Positions 1 to 5,563 are shown, numbered from the stretch's first letter. The stretch: 7,809 nucleotides of DNA from Chloroflexota bacterium (GCA_021823555.1 JAKANW010000118.1:1-7809), one strand, 5' to 3'. Numbers and translations are program-made. The notes: a model not told the origin generated them from the sequence alone.

Positions 1-7
1 TCAGATT

Positions 8-27
8 CACCAGTATTCCTTCCTCCT
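8..27 (-). promoter_or_regulatory. Shine-Dalgarno and possible GTG start of a gene leaving the window
   Basis: Reading the minus strand, AGGAGG (27 to 22) and AAGGA (21 to 17) precede a GTG at 10-8, with six bases between AAGGA and GTG. This is a good ribosome binding site with no other gene to serve, 47 bases beyond the stop of the DUF5647-like gene. Only three codons (GTG AAT CTG) remain, so the product cannot be described. ACCAG (9-13) and CTGGT (26-30) are complementary and would put the Shine-Dalgarno in a small hairpin loop. The alternative is a chance purine run. Confidence 0.35.
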
Positions 28-56
28 GGTTACGACTTTTGCCAAACAGGGATATT

Positions 57-332
57 TTACGCGGCGACAGGCACAAAAATGCTCGGCCTCATCGTTCTTG
101 CCATGGACTTGATGCGTGCGAACACGATCGGCTTGCCTTCGCTTCCATACTTATCCAGCAGGTCCAGATTCAATTGGCGCACCTCGGGATCATCCTCAGG
201 TAGAAGAACCAGTTCGAATTTTTCCGGCAATGCTTCCAGCATATCGGGATGGTTCAAAATATATTTAACGATCCGGCCCGTCAAACGCACGTTGCGCTCG
301 ACCGCGTCGTTTTTTATTTTTGTTTTAGCCAT
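57..332 (-). CDS. DUF5647-like small protein
   Basis: A 91-residue protein of unknown function. I recognise it tentatively as DUF5647-like from the pattern VERNVRLTGRIVKYILNHP at residues 11-29, followed by LPEKFELVLLPEDDPEVRQLN (acidic stretch around residues 35-55) and a C-terminal segment KPIVFARIKS. It has no signal peptide, membrane segment or metal motif, and is probably a soluble cytosolic protein with one helical half and one alpha/beta half. The ATG at 332-330 is supported by AAGAGG eight bases upstream. Its first 19 bases overlap the end of the preceding DUF7718-like gene, so the two are almost certainly co-transcribed and probably translationally coupled. The coupling suggests a shared role or a complex. 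A toxin-antitoxin arrangement is conceivable from size and overlap, but no known toxin fold or active site can be named. The CDS call is firm; the family name is from memory of the pattern. Confidence 0.85.
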   Translation of the reverse strand: MAKTKIKNDAVERNVRLTGRIVKYILNHPDMLEALPEKFELVLLPEDDPEVRQLNLDLLDKYGSEGKPIVFARIKSMARTMRPSIFVPVAA

Positions 333-637
333 TCTTTGTACCTCTTGCGATACTCATATCGTTTCTCGACTATATCATCCATTGCAGCGGTAAACGCTTC
401 GTTGTAATCCTGCACAGACATTCTGGTCTTTTCTTCTTTCATCTTCGGATGCAGGATGTCGCGATGAGCATATCCATGAGCAGTGTCATATCTGACGATA
501 GGAATCCATTCGCCTTCTTCCTCAATTTGACATTCCAACTGCACCACAAAGCGGACAATTTGACCGCGTTCCACTTCGAATTTGACACGCAAGGCATTGG
601 CGTCATCCAGAAGGCGTCGAAATTCGACCGTTCGCAT
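314..637 (-). CDS. DUF7718-like small protein
   Basis: A 107-residue protein of unknown function. The core RFVVQLECQIEEEGEW (residues 29-44) followed by PIVRYDTAHGYAHRDILHP (46-64) matches my recollection of the DUF7718 family: a beta-rich N-terminal half with a conserved RYDTAHG and HRD-LHP signature, then a charged helical tail (DYNEAFTAAMDDIVEKRYEYRKRYKEWL). The conserved Asp and His residues could be catalytic or structural; the sequence does not decide. In-frame stops TAG (643-641) and TAA lie just upstream, so the ATG at 637-635 is the first possible start. There is no Shine-Dalgarno at normal spacing. Instead TAAAAT (649 to 644) ends six bases before the ATG, which would give a leaderless transcript. 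AGAAGGAGAA lies about 25 bases upstream, too far to serve this ATG. The 3' end overlaps the DUF5647-like gene by 19 bases. Confidence 0.85.
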   Translation of the reverse strand: MRTVEFRRLLDDANALRVKFEVERGQIVRFVVQLECQIEEEGEWIPIVRYDTAHGYAHRDILHPKMKEEKTRMSVQDYNEAFTAAMDDIVEKRYEYRKRYKEWLKQK

Positions 638-643
638 GGGCTA

Positions 644-649
644 ATTTTA
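644..649 (-). promoter_or_regulatory. -10-like element, possible leaderless promoter of the DUF7718-like gene
   Basis: TAAAAT on the minus strand with six bases to the ATG. Transcription would start at or next to the start codon, in keeping with the missing Shine-Dalgarno. No -35 resembling TTGACA is seen 15-19 bases upstream, so this rests on the -10 and its spacing only. Confidence 0.35.
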
Positions 650-713
650 CAACAGAATTGTTCTCCTTCTTCATCTCCGGTTCGATAACGCATCCCCAAT
701 ATTGACGCGCCGG

Positions 714-1268
714 TTACTTTGAATCCAACTCCACTGACTCATCCGGGGCGACCTCGCGCTTGAGCAGGAAATACGCGCCCACAAAATGATCATCCACGTT
801 GCCTACCAGCAATTCGTTGCGGCGCGGGATCATATTGACCACTTCCCAGCCTTCCAGGCCGATGCCATCCAGCGCAGGCACCGGAAAGCCATCTACAGAA
901 TCCTCCTCGCCCATGATTTCCCCGGCTGGCAGATAGATCATTTTGTAGCGAAAAACCTTCTGGCCTTTCCCCAGACGTTTGCGGGCGGTCTCAATCCGCC
1001 CCTGCCGTTCCCGATCGCGTTCGGCATCCATCTCGGCGCTCATGCGGGATACAACCGGAGAAGACAGGATTTCCTTGGCCGCGTCGCGCACTTCCTTATC
1101 ATCGCTATGCTTGGCGCTGATGAGAAATTCGTACCCGCGGCGGTCGCCGAGTTTGACCAGACCCTCGGCGGCATCCAACTGGGTCATCCAGTCGTCATCC
1201 TCGGCCATCAGCTCGTACAGGGTTTCCACATCACGCATATTGACCAAATCATTGATCTGTGAACTCAT
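714..1268 (-). CDS. HEAT-repeat protein with C-terminal DUF4177-like domain
   Basis: A 184-residue soluble protein. Residues about 13-70 form HEAT-like helical repeats: VETLYELMAEDDDWMTQLDA, AEGLVKLGDRRGYEFLI, then KEVRDAAKEIL. A strongly charged helix (about 76-104, rich in Arg, Glu and Asp) leads to a domain at about 105-171 with FRYKMIYLP, GLEGWEVVNMIPRRNELLVG and VGAYFLLKR. The 'LGLEGWEVVN' pattern followed by a hydrophobic strand ending in a Lys/Arg pair is typical of DUF4177-type proteins, whose function is unknown. HEAT repeats usually mediate protein binding, so an adaptor role is inferred only. The ATG at 1268-1266 is chosen because GAGGAGG lies five bases upstream; a longer reading to 1340 would run through the terminator hairpin of the upstream gene. 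Only 28 bases separate this start from that terminator's T-run, so no separate promoter is obvious. Expression may depend on read-through. Confidence 0.9.
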   Translation of the reverse strand: MSSQINDLVNMRDVETLYELMAEDDDWMTQLDAAEGLVKLGDRRGYEFLISAKHSDDKEVRDAAKEILSSPVVSRMSAEMDAERDRERQGRIETARKRLGKGQKVFRYKMIYLPAGEIMGEEDSVDGFPVPALDGIGLEGWEVVNMIPRRNELLVGNVDDHFVGAYFLLKREVAPDESVELDSK

Positions 1269-1296
1269 GCCATCCTCCTCACACCTGGTCCTTACG

Positions 1297-1330
1297 AAAA
1301 AACAACCCCGGGGTTCAGCAATGGGGTTGT
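1297..1330 (-). terminator. Rho-independent terminator of the STAS gene
   Basis: On the minus strand ACAACCCC (1330 to 1323) pairs perfectly with GGGGTTGT (1309 to 1302) around a 13-base loop, followed at once by a run of T (1301 to 1297). It begins 12 bases after the STAS stop codon. The loop also contains CCCC, so the inner AACCCCGGGGTT (1304-1315) could form a competing palindrome. This is the clearest intrinsic terminator in the window. Confidence 0.8.
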
Positions 1331-1342
1331 CCTGGATCATCT

Positions 1343-1753
1343 CTAAAACGAGTGGACCGCTTTATCCAAATCGGTATAGTTCTCAAAAAAGGTGGTAAAG
1401 CCAACCATGTCCAAAACGCTGCTCACTTCGGGTTGAAGGTTGAAAAGTTTGAGGTGCTTTTGCACGCCGGCTTCGCGGGTGCGGTCCGCGGCTTTGAAGG
1501 CCGCCCAGCCCTGCTCGGGGTCCGGCGCTGCCTCGCCGCGTAACAATAATGCAATCGTATGCAAGGCAACGATCCCGGCGCTGCTGATATAGGTCAGTTT
1601 GCCCAGGTCGAGCAAAACATCGCGGACGCCGGTCCCATAAAGTTCCTTGGCCTTTGCAATCAAGTCCTGGTAATTCTGGCCATCCAGGCGGCCATCCAGC
1701 CTAAGAATAGTCACAGGTACATGCCCCTGAGCGGTAGAAACACTAATATTCAT
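1343..1753 (-). CDS. STAS-domain anti-sigma-factor antagonist (SpoIIAA/RsbV type)
   Basis: A 136-residue single-domain protein. The fold is readable: strand VPVTILRLDGRLDGQNYQDL (12-31), a helix, strand VRDVLLDLGKLTYIS (43-57), the signature YISSAGIVALH (55-65) and a C-terminal part LKLFNLQPEVSSVLDMVGF (101-119). In SpoIIAA/RsbV proteins the Ser in this signature, here Ser58, is phosphorylated by an anti-sigma kinase and dephosphorylated by a PP2C/SpoIIE phosphatase, controlling release of a sigma factor or another partner. The segment LLRGEAAPDPEQGWAAFKAADRT (70-92) looks like an insertion after the first helix of the second half. The ATG at 1753-1751 is preferred because GGAGG sits eight bases upstream; the ATG five codons earlier is itself part of that Shine-Dalgarno. 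The gene is followed by its own terminator. No kinase or sigma factor is adjacent, but a SpoIIE-type phosphatase begins at 7189. Confidence 0.92.
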   Translation of the reverse strand: MNISVSTAQGHVPVTILRLDGRLDGQNYQDLIAKAKELYGTGVRDVLLDLGKLTYISSAGIVALHTIALLLRGEAAPDPEQGWAAFKAADRTREAGVQKHLKLFNLQPEVSSVLDMVGFTTFFENYTDLDKAVHSF

Positions 1754-1822
1754 CAGACTCTCCTCCATAACTATAAATTTTCTCTTCTTGCTCGAGCCGC
1801 CGAGAACATAAGGCCCAAGCTG

Positions 1823-1828
1823 ATTATA
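1823..1828 (-). promoter_or_regulatory. Candidate -10 box of the STAS gene
   Basis: A perfect TATAAT (followed by C) on the minus strand, 69 bases before the STAS ATG and overlapping the TAA stop of the upstream exonuclease gene. No TTGACA-like hexamer is present at 15-19 bases, so it is a -10-only candidate. It would let the STAS gene be transcribed separately. Confidence 0.35.
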
Positions 1829-3056
1829 AACCGGCTTTGCGTTCCAATCGCGCCAAGCGATGCCCGATCTCATCCAGCCAGTGCTGGCGAATATAAACAG
1901 GTAACTCCTGTGCGGCTACCTGGTCGCGGGCAGCCTGCGCCCACTTGATGGCTTGGGCGGCATCCCGGCGATGATGCTCGTAATATTTGGCCAATTCCAC
2001 CTGGGCATAGACATGACCATCCGCCGCGGCTCTCTCCCACCAGCGCACCGCCTCAGCCAGATCGCCGCGCCGCTTTTGCAGGATGGAGAGCCGCTTCACC
2101 GCCACCCCGAAATCTGTTTCCGCCAAATTGGCCTCGAGTCCACGCTCGTAGAGCCGCGCCGCCTCATCCCAGCGACCGAGATTCTCGAATAACTTGCCGA
2201 GCGCTACGAAATCCAAGCCATGCTCCACCGGCCCATTGAACGGATCAGCCAGCATATCATTGATGTGACGCAGCAAGGCTGCCATGGCGACCACGTCCAT
2301 GGCGTTGTGATAGAACACCCCTTTCAACGGAGTGGCATCCCCGGTACGCAGATAATCAAAATAAAGCCAGGGGATTTCATAACCCGGCACTTCCTCCGCA
2401 TTACGCGGCGCGGACAATATATTCTCTTCAAGATATTTCAAGGCGCGGCTGGGAAGGCGGTCACGCCACAGACGGCGGGAAAGGGGCAACAGATCGAGAT
2501 GGGCAAAGTCGGCGAATGGATTGGGGATGCTGTGCAAGGTGTAACGCGTCTGCAACAACGGCGCGTCGAAGGTCTTGCCATTGAATGTGACCAGCGCGGC
2601 GCAGGGAGCCAGGAACTCTGCCAGCGCCTCCAACATGGCCGGCTCCTCAGACGGGTCACGCAGGAAGAACTGCGCCAACTGGAATTCACCCTGCACGAAG
2701 CGCGCCACCCCTACCATGAAAGCATACGTGCCTGTGCCGCCTGCCATACCGCTGGTCTCTGTATCCAGGAAGGCCAGCGCCTCGGCATTCATGCTGAGCA
2801 GGCGCGAGTCAGCGGCCCAGGCTGTCAGTGCGGAGGCCAGCCCATCAAGACGGATGGGCACATCGCCATGGAGATAATCAGCGGGGAAGACTTGCCCGGC
2901 AACGAAAGTCTCTCCTCGCGCGGTTTGGCGGAAGTCGCCGCGCACGATAGCCTCAACCGGGTGGCGGTCCGCAGGCCGAGGCGTGGGGAGATCCGCTGCG
3001 CCGACTTTGACTCCCAGCGATTTCAGTTTATCCGCAAGAGACTTTCCAGCGTCCAC
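1824..3056 (-). CDS. YprB-type RNase H-like (DEDD) exonuclease with C-terminal TPR/Sel1-like repeats
   Basis: A 410-residue protein. The central domain (about 93-268) carries the three exonuclease motifs of the YprB ribonuclease H-like family: FLDTETSG (Asp98, Glu100), VTFNGKTFDAPLL (Asp164) and YHNAMDVVAMAALL (His250, Asp254). All four predicted metal-binding acids are present, so it should be an active nuclease on DNA or RNA; the substrate is unknown. The N-terminal 90 residues contain the segment around RGETFVAGQVFPADYLHG that commonly precedes this domain. From about 280 to 380 there are TPR/Sel1-like helical repeats: ALGKLFENLGRWDEAARLYERGL, then GDLAEAVRWWERAAADGHVYAQ, then LAKYYEHHRRDAAQAIKWA. 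These suggest protein-partner binding. The start is a GTG at 3056-3054 with GAGGA about five bases upstream; an upstream ATG at 3067 is out of frame. YprB homologues often accompany a YprA-type helicase, which is not in this window. Confidence 0.92.
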   Translation of the reverse strand: MDAGKSLADKLKSLGVKVGAADLPTPRPADRHPVEAIVRGDFRQTARGETFVAGQVFPADYLHGDVPIRLDGLASALTAWAADSRLLSMNAEALAFLDTETSGMAGGTGTYAFMVGVARFVQGEFQLAQFFLRDPSEEPAMLEALAEFLAPCAALVTFNGKTFDAPLLQTRYTLHSIPNPFADFAHLDLLPLSRRLWRDRLPSRALKYLEENILSAPRNAEEVPGYEIPWLYFDYLRTGDATPLKGVFYHNAMDVVAMAALLRHINDMLADPFNGPVEHGLDFVALGKLFENLGRWDEAARLYERGLEANLAETDFGVAVKRLSILQKRRGDLAEAVRWWERAAADGHVYAQVELAKYYEHHRRDAAQAIKWAQAARDQVAAQELPVYIRQHWLDEIGHRLARLERKAGL

Positions 3057-3073
3057 AAAGTCCTCATAAAGCG

Positions 3074-3079
3074 ATTATA
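3074..3079 (-). promoter_or_regulatory. Candidate -10 box of the exonuclease gene
   Basis: TATAATC on the minus strand, 17 bases before the GTG start. A transcript would have a leader of about 10 bases, just enough for the GAGGA ribosome binding site. No convincing -35. A second TATAATC lies at 3141-3136, and the two could be alternative start points. Confidence 0.35.
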
Positions 3080-3101
3080 GCCTGCCAGTCCGCAGGGAAC
3101 A

Positions 3102-3130
3102 CAAACTGGCGATCCATGACCGCCAGTTTG
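3102..3130. repeat. Perfect 10-bp inverted repeat between the exonuclease and small membrane protein genes
   Basis: CAAACTGGCG (3102-3111) and CGCCAGTTTG (3121-3130) are exact reverse complements around a 9-base loop. On the minus strand it lies 54 bases after the stop of the 58-residue gene and 45 bases before the exonuclease start. The sequence that follows in that direction (TGTTCCC) is not T-rich, so it is a weak terminator candidate. It also falls at the predicted 5' end of a transcript from the TATAATC at 3141-3136, where it could be a leader hairpin. Confidence 0.6.
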
Positions 3131-3135
3131 GTGGG

Positions 3136-3141
3136 ATTATA
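3136..3141 (-). promoter_or_regulatory. Second candidate -10 box upstream of the exonuclease gene
   Basis: TATAATC on the minus strand, 79 bases before the GTG start and immediately before the 10-bp inverted repeat. It has no recognisable -35; the palindrome at 3153-3168 covers the place where one would be expected. Confidence 0.3.
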
Positions 3142-3152
3142 CTTTTCTGAAT

Positions 3153-3168
3153 CCAGACCCAGGTCTGG
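3153..3168. repeat. Short palindrome CCAGACC-CA-GGTCTGG
   Basis: Two perfectly complementary 7-base arms separated by two bases, starting 16 bases beyond the stop of the 58-residue gene on the minus strand. As DNA it has the symmetry of an operator for a dimeric regulator, placed just upstream of the TATAATC at 3141-3136. As RNA it would form a six-pair hairpin without a U-tract. Either reading is inference. Confidence 0.45.
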
Positions 3169-3183
3169 GGATCTCAAGTGCAA

Positions 3184-3360
3184 TTATCGCAGGAAGAACG
3201 ACAGCACGATCAAGATCACAAAGAACACGCCCGCCAGGGTGCCGATGCGAGTCAGGTCTTTCTTGACATGCGAGTAGTCGGGGTTGAACTCGCTGCGGGT
3301 GGGCATAAGAACGCCGGCCCCCGAACGGTTACTTACAGTGCGTCTGCTTTTCTTGGGCAT
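3184..3360 (-). CDS. Small single-span membrane protein, 58 residues
   Basis: A short gene of unknown function translated as MPKKSRRTVSNRSGAG... ending LSFFLR. The first 15 residues are basic and polar, residues 20-40 (TRSEFNPDYSHVKKDLTRIG) are charged, and residues about 41-57 (TLAGVFFVILIVLSFFL) form one membrane segment finishing at the extreme C-terminus. The positive N-terminal side predicts N-in, tail-anchored topology. The ATG at 3360-3358 is preceded by AGGAG with six bases of spacing. That AGGAG overlaps the TAG stop of the sortase gene, which ends nine bases before this start, so translation is likely coupled to the sortase. The size, basic head and single C-terminal span resemble SecE superficially, but I see no SecE-specific signature and do not call it that. 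It may be an accessory subunit at the membrane, unproven. Confidence 0.82.
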   Translation of the reverse strand: MPKKSRRTVSNRSGAGVLMPTRSEFNPDYSHVKKDLTRIGTLAGVFFVILIVLSFFLR

Positions 3361-3366
3361 TTGGAA

Positions 3367-3372
3367 CTCCTA
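3367..3372 (-). promoter_or_regulatory. Ribosome binding site overlapping the sortase stop codon
   Basis: TAGGAG on the minus strand: TAG is the sortase stop and AGGAG is the Shine-Dalgarno for the 58-residue gene, six bases before its ATG. This is the classic geometry for translational coupling and supports that the small gene is real. Confidence 0.75.
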
Positions 3373-4266
3373 GTTCAAAAGTTTTGCAAAAACTACAATG
3401 CGATCCGAATCCACCAGATAGGGATAGCATGAAATCAACGTAACGGTCGAATCTGAGGTGGCCGCCATCACTTCCACCTGCGTCGGTTTGACGATGACCG
3501 TGCGGTCCACCAAGTAGGTAAACTGCCTTTGCTGAGTATACAGGATAACCTGATCTCCCGGCTGGAGGCGGTCCAGGTAGCGGAACAACTCTCCATAGAC
3601 ATCATCATGGGCGGATAGAACCACGTTCCCGCCCTGACCCGGATTTGAGGAGCCGACATGTTGGCCGACTCCCTTCTTCAGTTGTTCCCAGCCATCTCCC
3701 TGTACGACGGGCGCATCCAATTTTATGGCCGGCGCCTGGATGCGAATAGCCTGGTCGGCAGACGGCGGCGGGGTGGGAATGTTCGCCAGCGACTGCACCA
3801 TCGGCCGCAAATGCTCAGGGATCTCGGCATCGTTCGGGTGCGTATTCCCGTTCGCATCTGGAGGGGTATGACCGGAGGGCAGGACAACAGCCATGACCAG
3901 GGGCGTGGGGGTCGGCGTGACCGGGTTCAAGGCTGCTGCCACTTCACGGTTCAGATCGTGCAACAACCCCAACCCACTGACCAGTATACCCACCAAGCCG
4001 ACCACTGCCAGCACTTCCACCGCCAGCAGGAGGCGATCCATAAAACGCCGTCTGGACGAAACAGGCGCATCCGTCGCGCCGCTGCTGCCAATTGTATCCA
4101 CTACCGGGGCAGAAGGATTGACCAGCAGGTCAGGGGCCACGTCCACCACGCGGCCTGTGCGGCGGAAATGTTCGAGACGCTCCTTGCGCGCACCGCGGCG
4201 TCTTTCGACCAGCAAGCGGCGTAATTCCTCTACAGACAGATCTTCGGGTGCTTTGCGTCGGGCCAT
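3370..4266 (-). CDS. Membrane-anchored sortase (class D/E-like cysteine transpeptidase)
   Basis: A 298-residue protein. Residues 1-75 are a basic cytosolic region with LSVEELRRLLVERRRGARKERL (10-31). Residues about 80-102 are a membrane span, about 113-170 a Pro/Thr-rich spacer (TPTPTP, IPTPPPS), and 172-298 the sortase beta-barrel. The catalytic set is visible: His220 in VVLSAHDDVYGELF, Cys280 in TLISC and Arg289 in DSDRIVV. Sortases cleave a C-terminal sorting signal and join the protein to cell-wall or pilin amines outside the membrane. No LPXTG-like substrate is encoded in the window, so the target is unknown. The ATG at 4266-4264 is chosen over a TTG at 4320. It has no Shine-Dalgarno, but TATAAT ends nine bases upstream, so the mRNA may be leaderless. 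A coupled 58-residue membrane gene follows; a lipoprotein hydrolase gene precedes it by 61 bases. Confidence 0.93.
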   Translation of the reverse strand: MARRKAPEDLSVEELRRLLVERRRGARKERLEHFRRTGRVVDVAPDLLVNPSAPVVDTIGSSGATDAPVSSRRRFMDRLLLAVEVLAVVGLVGILVSGLGLLHDLNREVAAALNPVTPTPTPLVMAVVLPSGHTPPDANGNTHPNDAEIPEHLRPMVQSLANIPTPPPSADQAIRIQAPAIKLDAPVVQGDGWEQLKKGVGQHVGSSNPGQGGNVVLSAHDDVYGELFRYLDRLQPGDQVILYTQQRQFTYLVDRTVIVKPTQVEVMAATSDSTVTLISCYPYLVDSDRIVVFAKLLN

Positions 4267-4275
4267 GGCGGGGAG

Positions 4276-4281
4276 ATTATA
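4276..4281 (-). promoter_or_regulatory. -10 box for a likely leaderless sortase transcript
   Basis: TATAATC on the minus strand with nine bases between the hexamer and the sortase ATG. With the usual six to eight bases to the start point, the leader would be one to three bases long. This agrees with the absence of a Shine-Dalgarno (CTCCCCGCC precedes the ATG). No good -35 is visible. Confidence 0.5.
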
Positions 4282-4327
4282 CCGCCAGATTCTGCCCAGG
4301 AGGAACTTTGTATGTACCAACCAAAAT

Positions 4328-5563
4328 TTATTGGCTGTTCTCAGTCAATATCCGAATCAAACCCGGCACAAGGTAATTGACGTATTGTCCATTGGACAGA
4401 AGCACGAAGCCGTAACTGCCGTCTTCCTCAAAGGAGATATAACTTGTAAAACCTGATGTCCCGCCGCTCTTCCAGAATCTCTCCGTGGGGGCGCCAGGAT
4501 GTTCTATCTCCCACCCCAGGCCAACGCCTGTGCGCGGGCCGCTGCCTTCCGCCTGCATGGTTTGAGCCAGCCGGATTGACTCGGCCAGAGACGTGGGATC
4601 CGGCTGCATGTTGGCGATCAGGAAGCGGGTCATGTCAGCCAGCGTCGAGTGTAAATACCCCGCGCCACTCATCGCGCCCGAGTCGGGAAAATACGCTGCG
4701 GGCGAACCGTCATACGTGTACCCCTGAGCCAGCCTGCTCTTTTGTTCCTCTGACAGAACCTGGCGGGTGTCCAACAGTCCCAGCGGCTGGCTGACAGACT
4801 GAAATTCCAGCGTAGCATAATCCATCCCGTAGAGCCGCGCCAGGATGTCCCCAAGCAGGGAATAGCCAAGGTTGGAATAGGCATATTCGGAACCGGGCAC
4901 ATGAGAAAGTTGATAGGTGTTCAGGAAGCTATAGAGATCCGTGATGTTATCGGAATCAAGATCGCGCGGCAGAGAAGCACGGTGCGTGGCTAGATTATCC
5001 AAAGTGATCGGGACGCTTCCAAACATGGGCGCATGAACGCCGGACGGAAGATATGCCTGGATCGGATCATCGAGCTTGACCTTGCCCTCATTGACAGCCT
5101 CGGCCAGCAAAATACCAGTGAAGACCTTCGTGATGGACCCAACCTCATAAACTGTATCAAACGTTGCTGCCCGTCCATCCGCCTCTGATGCAAGCCCATA
5201 ATTCAAGAGCGTGGCGTCCATGTGATCTGTCACAGGGTTATGGACAACAAGAGCGATGCTCAACCCTACGGTATGGGTCTGTTTCAAGAAGGCCGAGGCA
5301 AGCTGGTTCACTTCTGCTTCCAAATCGGGGTTTCGGATGGGAAGGAGGCGCTCGGTCGCCGTTGGAGTCGGTACAAGTGTATCTGTTGCAGTTGGCGGGA
5401 GAGGAGTAAGCGTTGGCGTCCCTGTTGCAGGGATCAAGGTTGCCGGTGCAATTGTTGCAGTGGCTGATGGGGATACGGGATTGGGCGCTGATGTTCGATC
5501 AACAGTACAGGCTGCCAGCCCAATCAATAGGATCAATACCAGTACTCTTTCAAATTTTGGCAT
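4328..5563 (-). CDS. Serine beta-lactamase/penicillin-binding-protein-like lipoprotein (class C fold)
   Basis: A 411-residue exported hydrolase. The signal peptide ends in the lipobox LAAC (Cys19), so the mature protein should be lipid-anchored outside the membrane. Residues about 25-75 are a Pro/Thr/Ala-rich spacer. The catalytic domain has the nucleophile motif SITK (Ser143, Lys146) in YEVGSITKVFTG, the second motif YSN (Tyr229) in EYAYSNLGYSLLGD, and a third motif KSGGTSGF (365-372) where many family members have HxG or KTG. Class C beta-lactamases, D,D-peptidases and esterases share this layout. Genomic context at the cell surface favours a peptidase or esterase over antibiotic resistance, but the sequence alone cannot decide. 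The ATG at 5563-5561 starts a normal signal peptide, with a weak GAGAGAGA purine run upstream. It is probably transcribed from the extended -10 at 5601-5609, possibly continuing into the sortase, since I see no terminator in the 61-base gap. Confidence 0.92.
   Translation of the reverse strand: MPKFERVLVLILLIGLAACTVDRTSAPNPVSPSATATIAPATLIPATGTPTLTPLPPTATDTLVPTPTATERLLPIRNPDLEAEVNQLASAFLKQTHTVGLSIALVVHNPVTDHMDATLLNYGLASEADGRAATFDTVYEVGSITKVFTGILLAEAVNEGKVKLDDPIQAYLPSGVHAPMFGSVPITLDNLATHRASLPRDLDSDNITDLYSFLNTYQLSHVPGSEYAYSNLGYSLLGDILARLYGMDYATLEFQSVSQPLGLLDTRQVLSEEQKSRLAQGYTYDGSPAAYFPDSGAMSGAGYLHSTLADMTRFLIANMQPDPTSLAESIRLAQTMQAEGSGPRTGVGLGWEIEHPGAPTERFWKSGGTSGFTSYISFEEDGSYGFVLLSNGQYVNYLVPGLIRILTENSQ

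Noticed and set aside
439..699. 86-residue minus-strand frame with a Shine-Dalgarno-like AGAAGGAG nearby
   Set aside because: The AGAAGGAG lies inside this frame, not before its start, and the frame overlaps the DUF7718-like gene in another phase with Trp/Cys-rich sequence.
2220..3080. 286-residue plus-strand frame
   Set aside because: It is antisense to the exonuclease gene, whose DEDD motifs are unmistakable. It is a codon-bias shadow with no recognisable domain.
3184..3360. SecE identity for the 58-residue membrane protein
   Set aside because: Size and a single C-terminal span fit, but there is no SecE signature that I recognise and no nusG/ribosomal protein neighbours.
3658..4456. Plus-strand frames of 188 and 187 residues
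   Set aside because: Antisense to the sortase and the end of the lipoprotein gene; they have low-complexity Arg/Ser-rich composition and no starts with ribosome binding sites.
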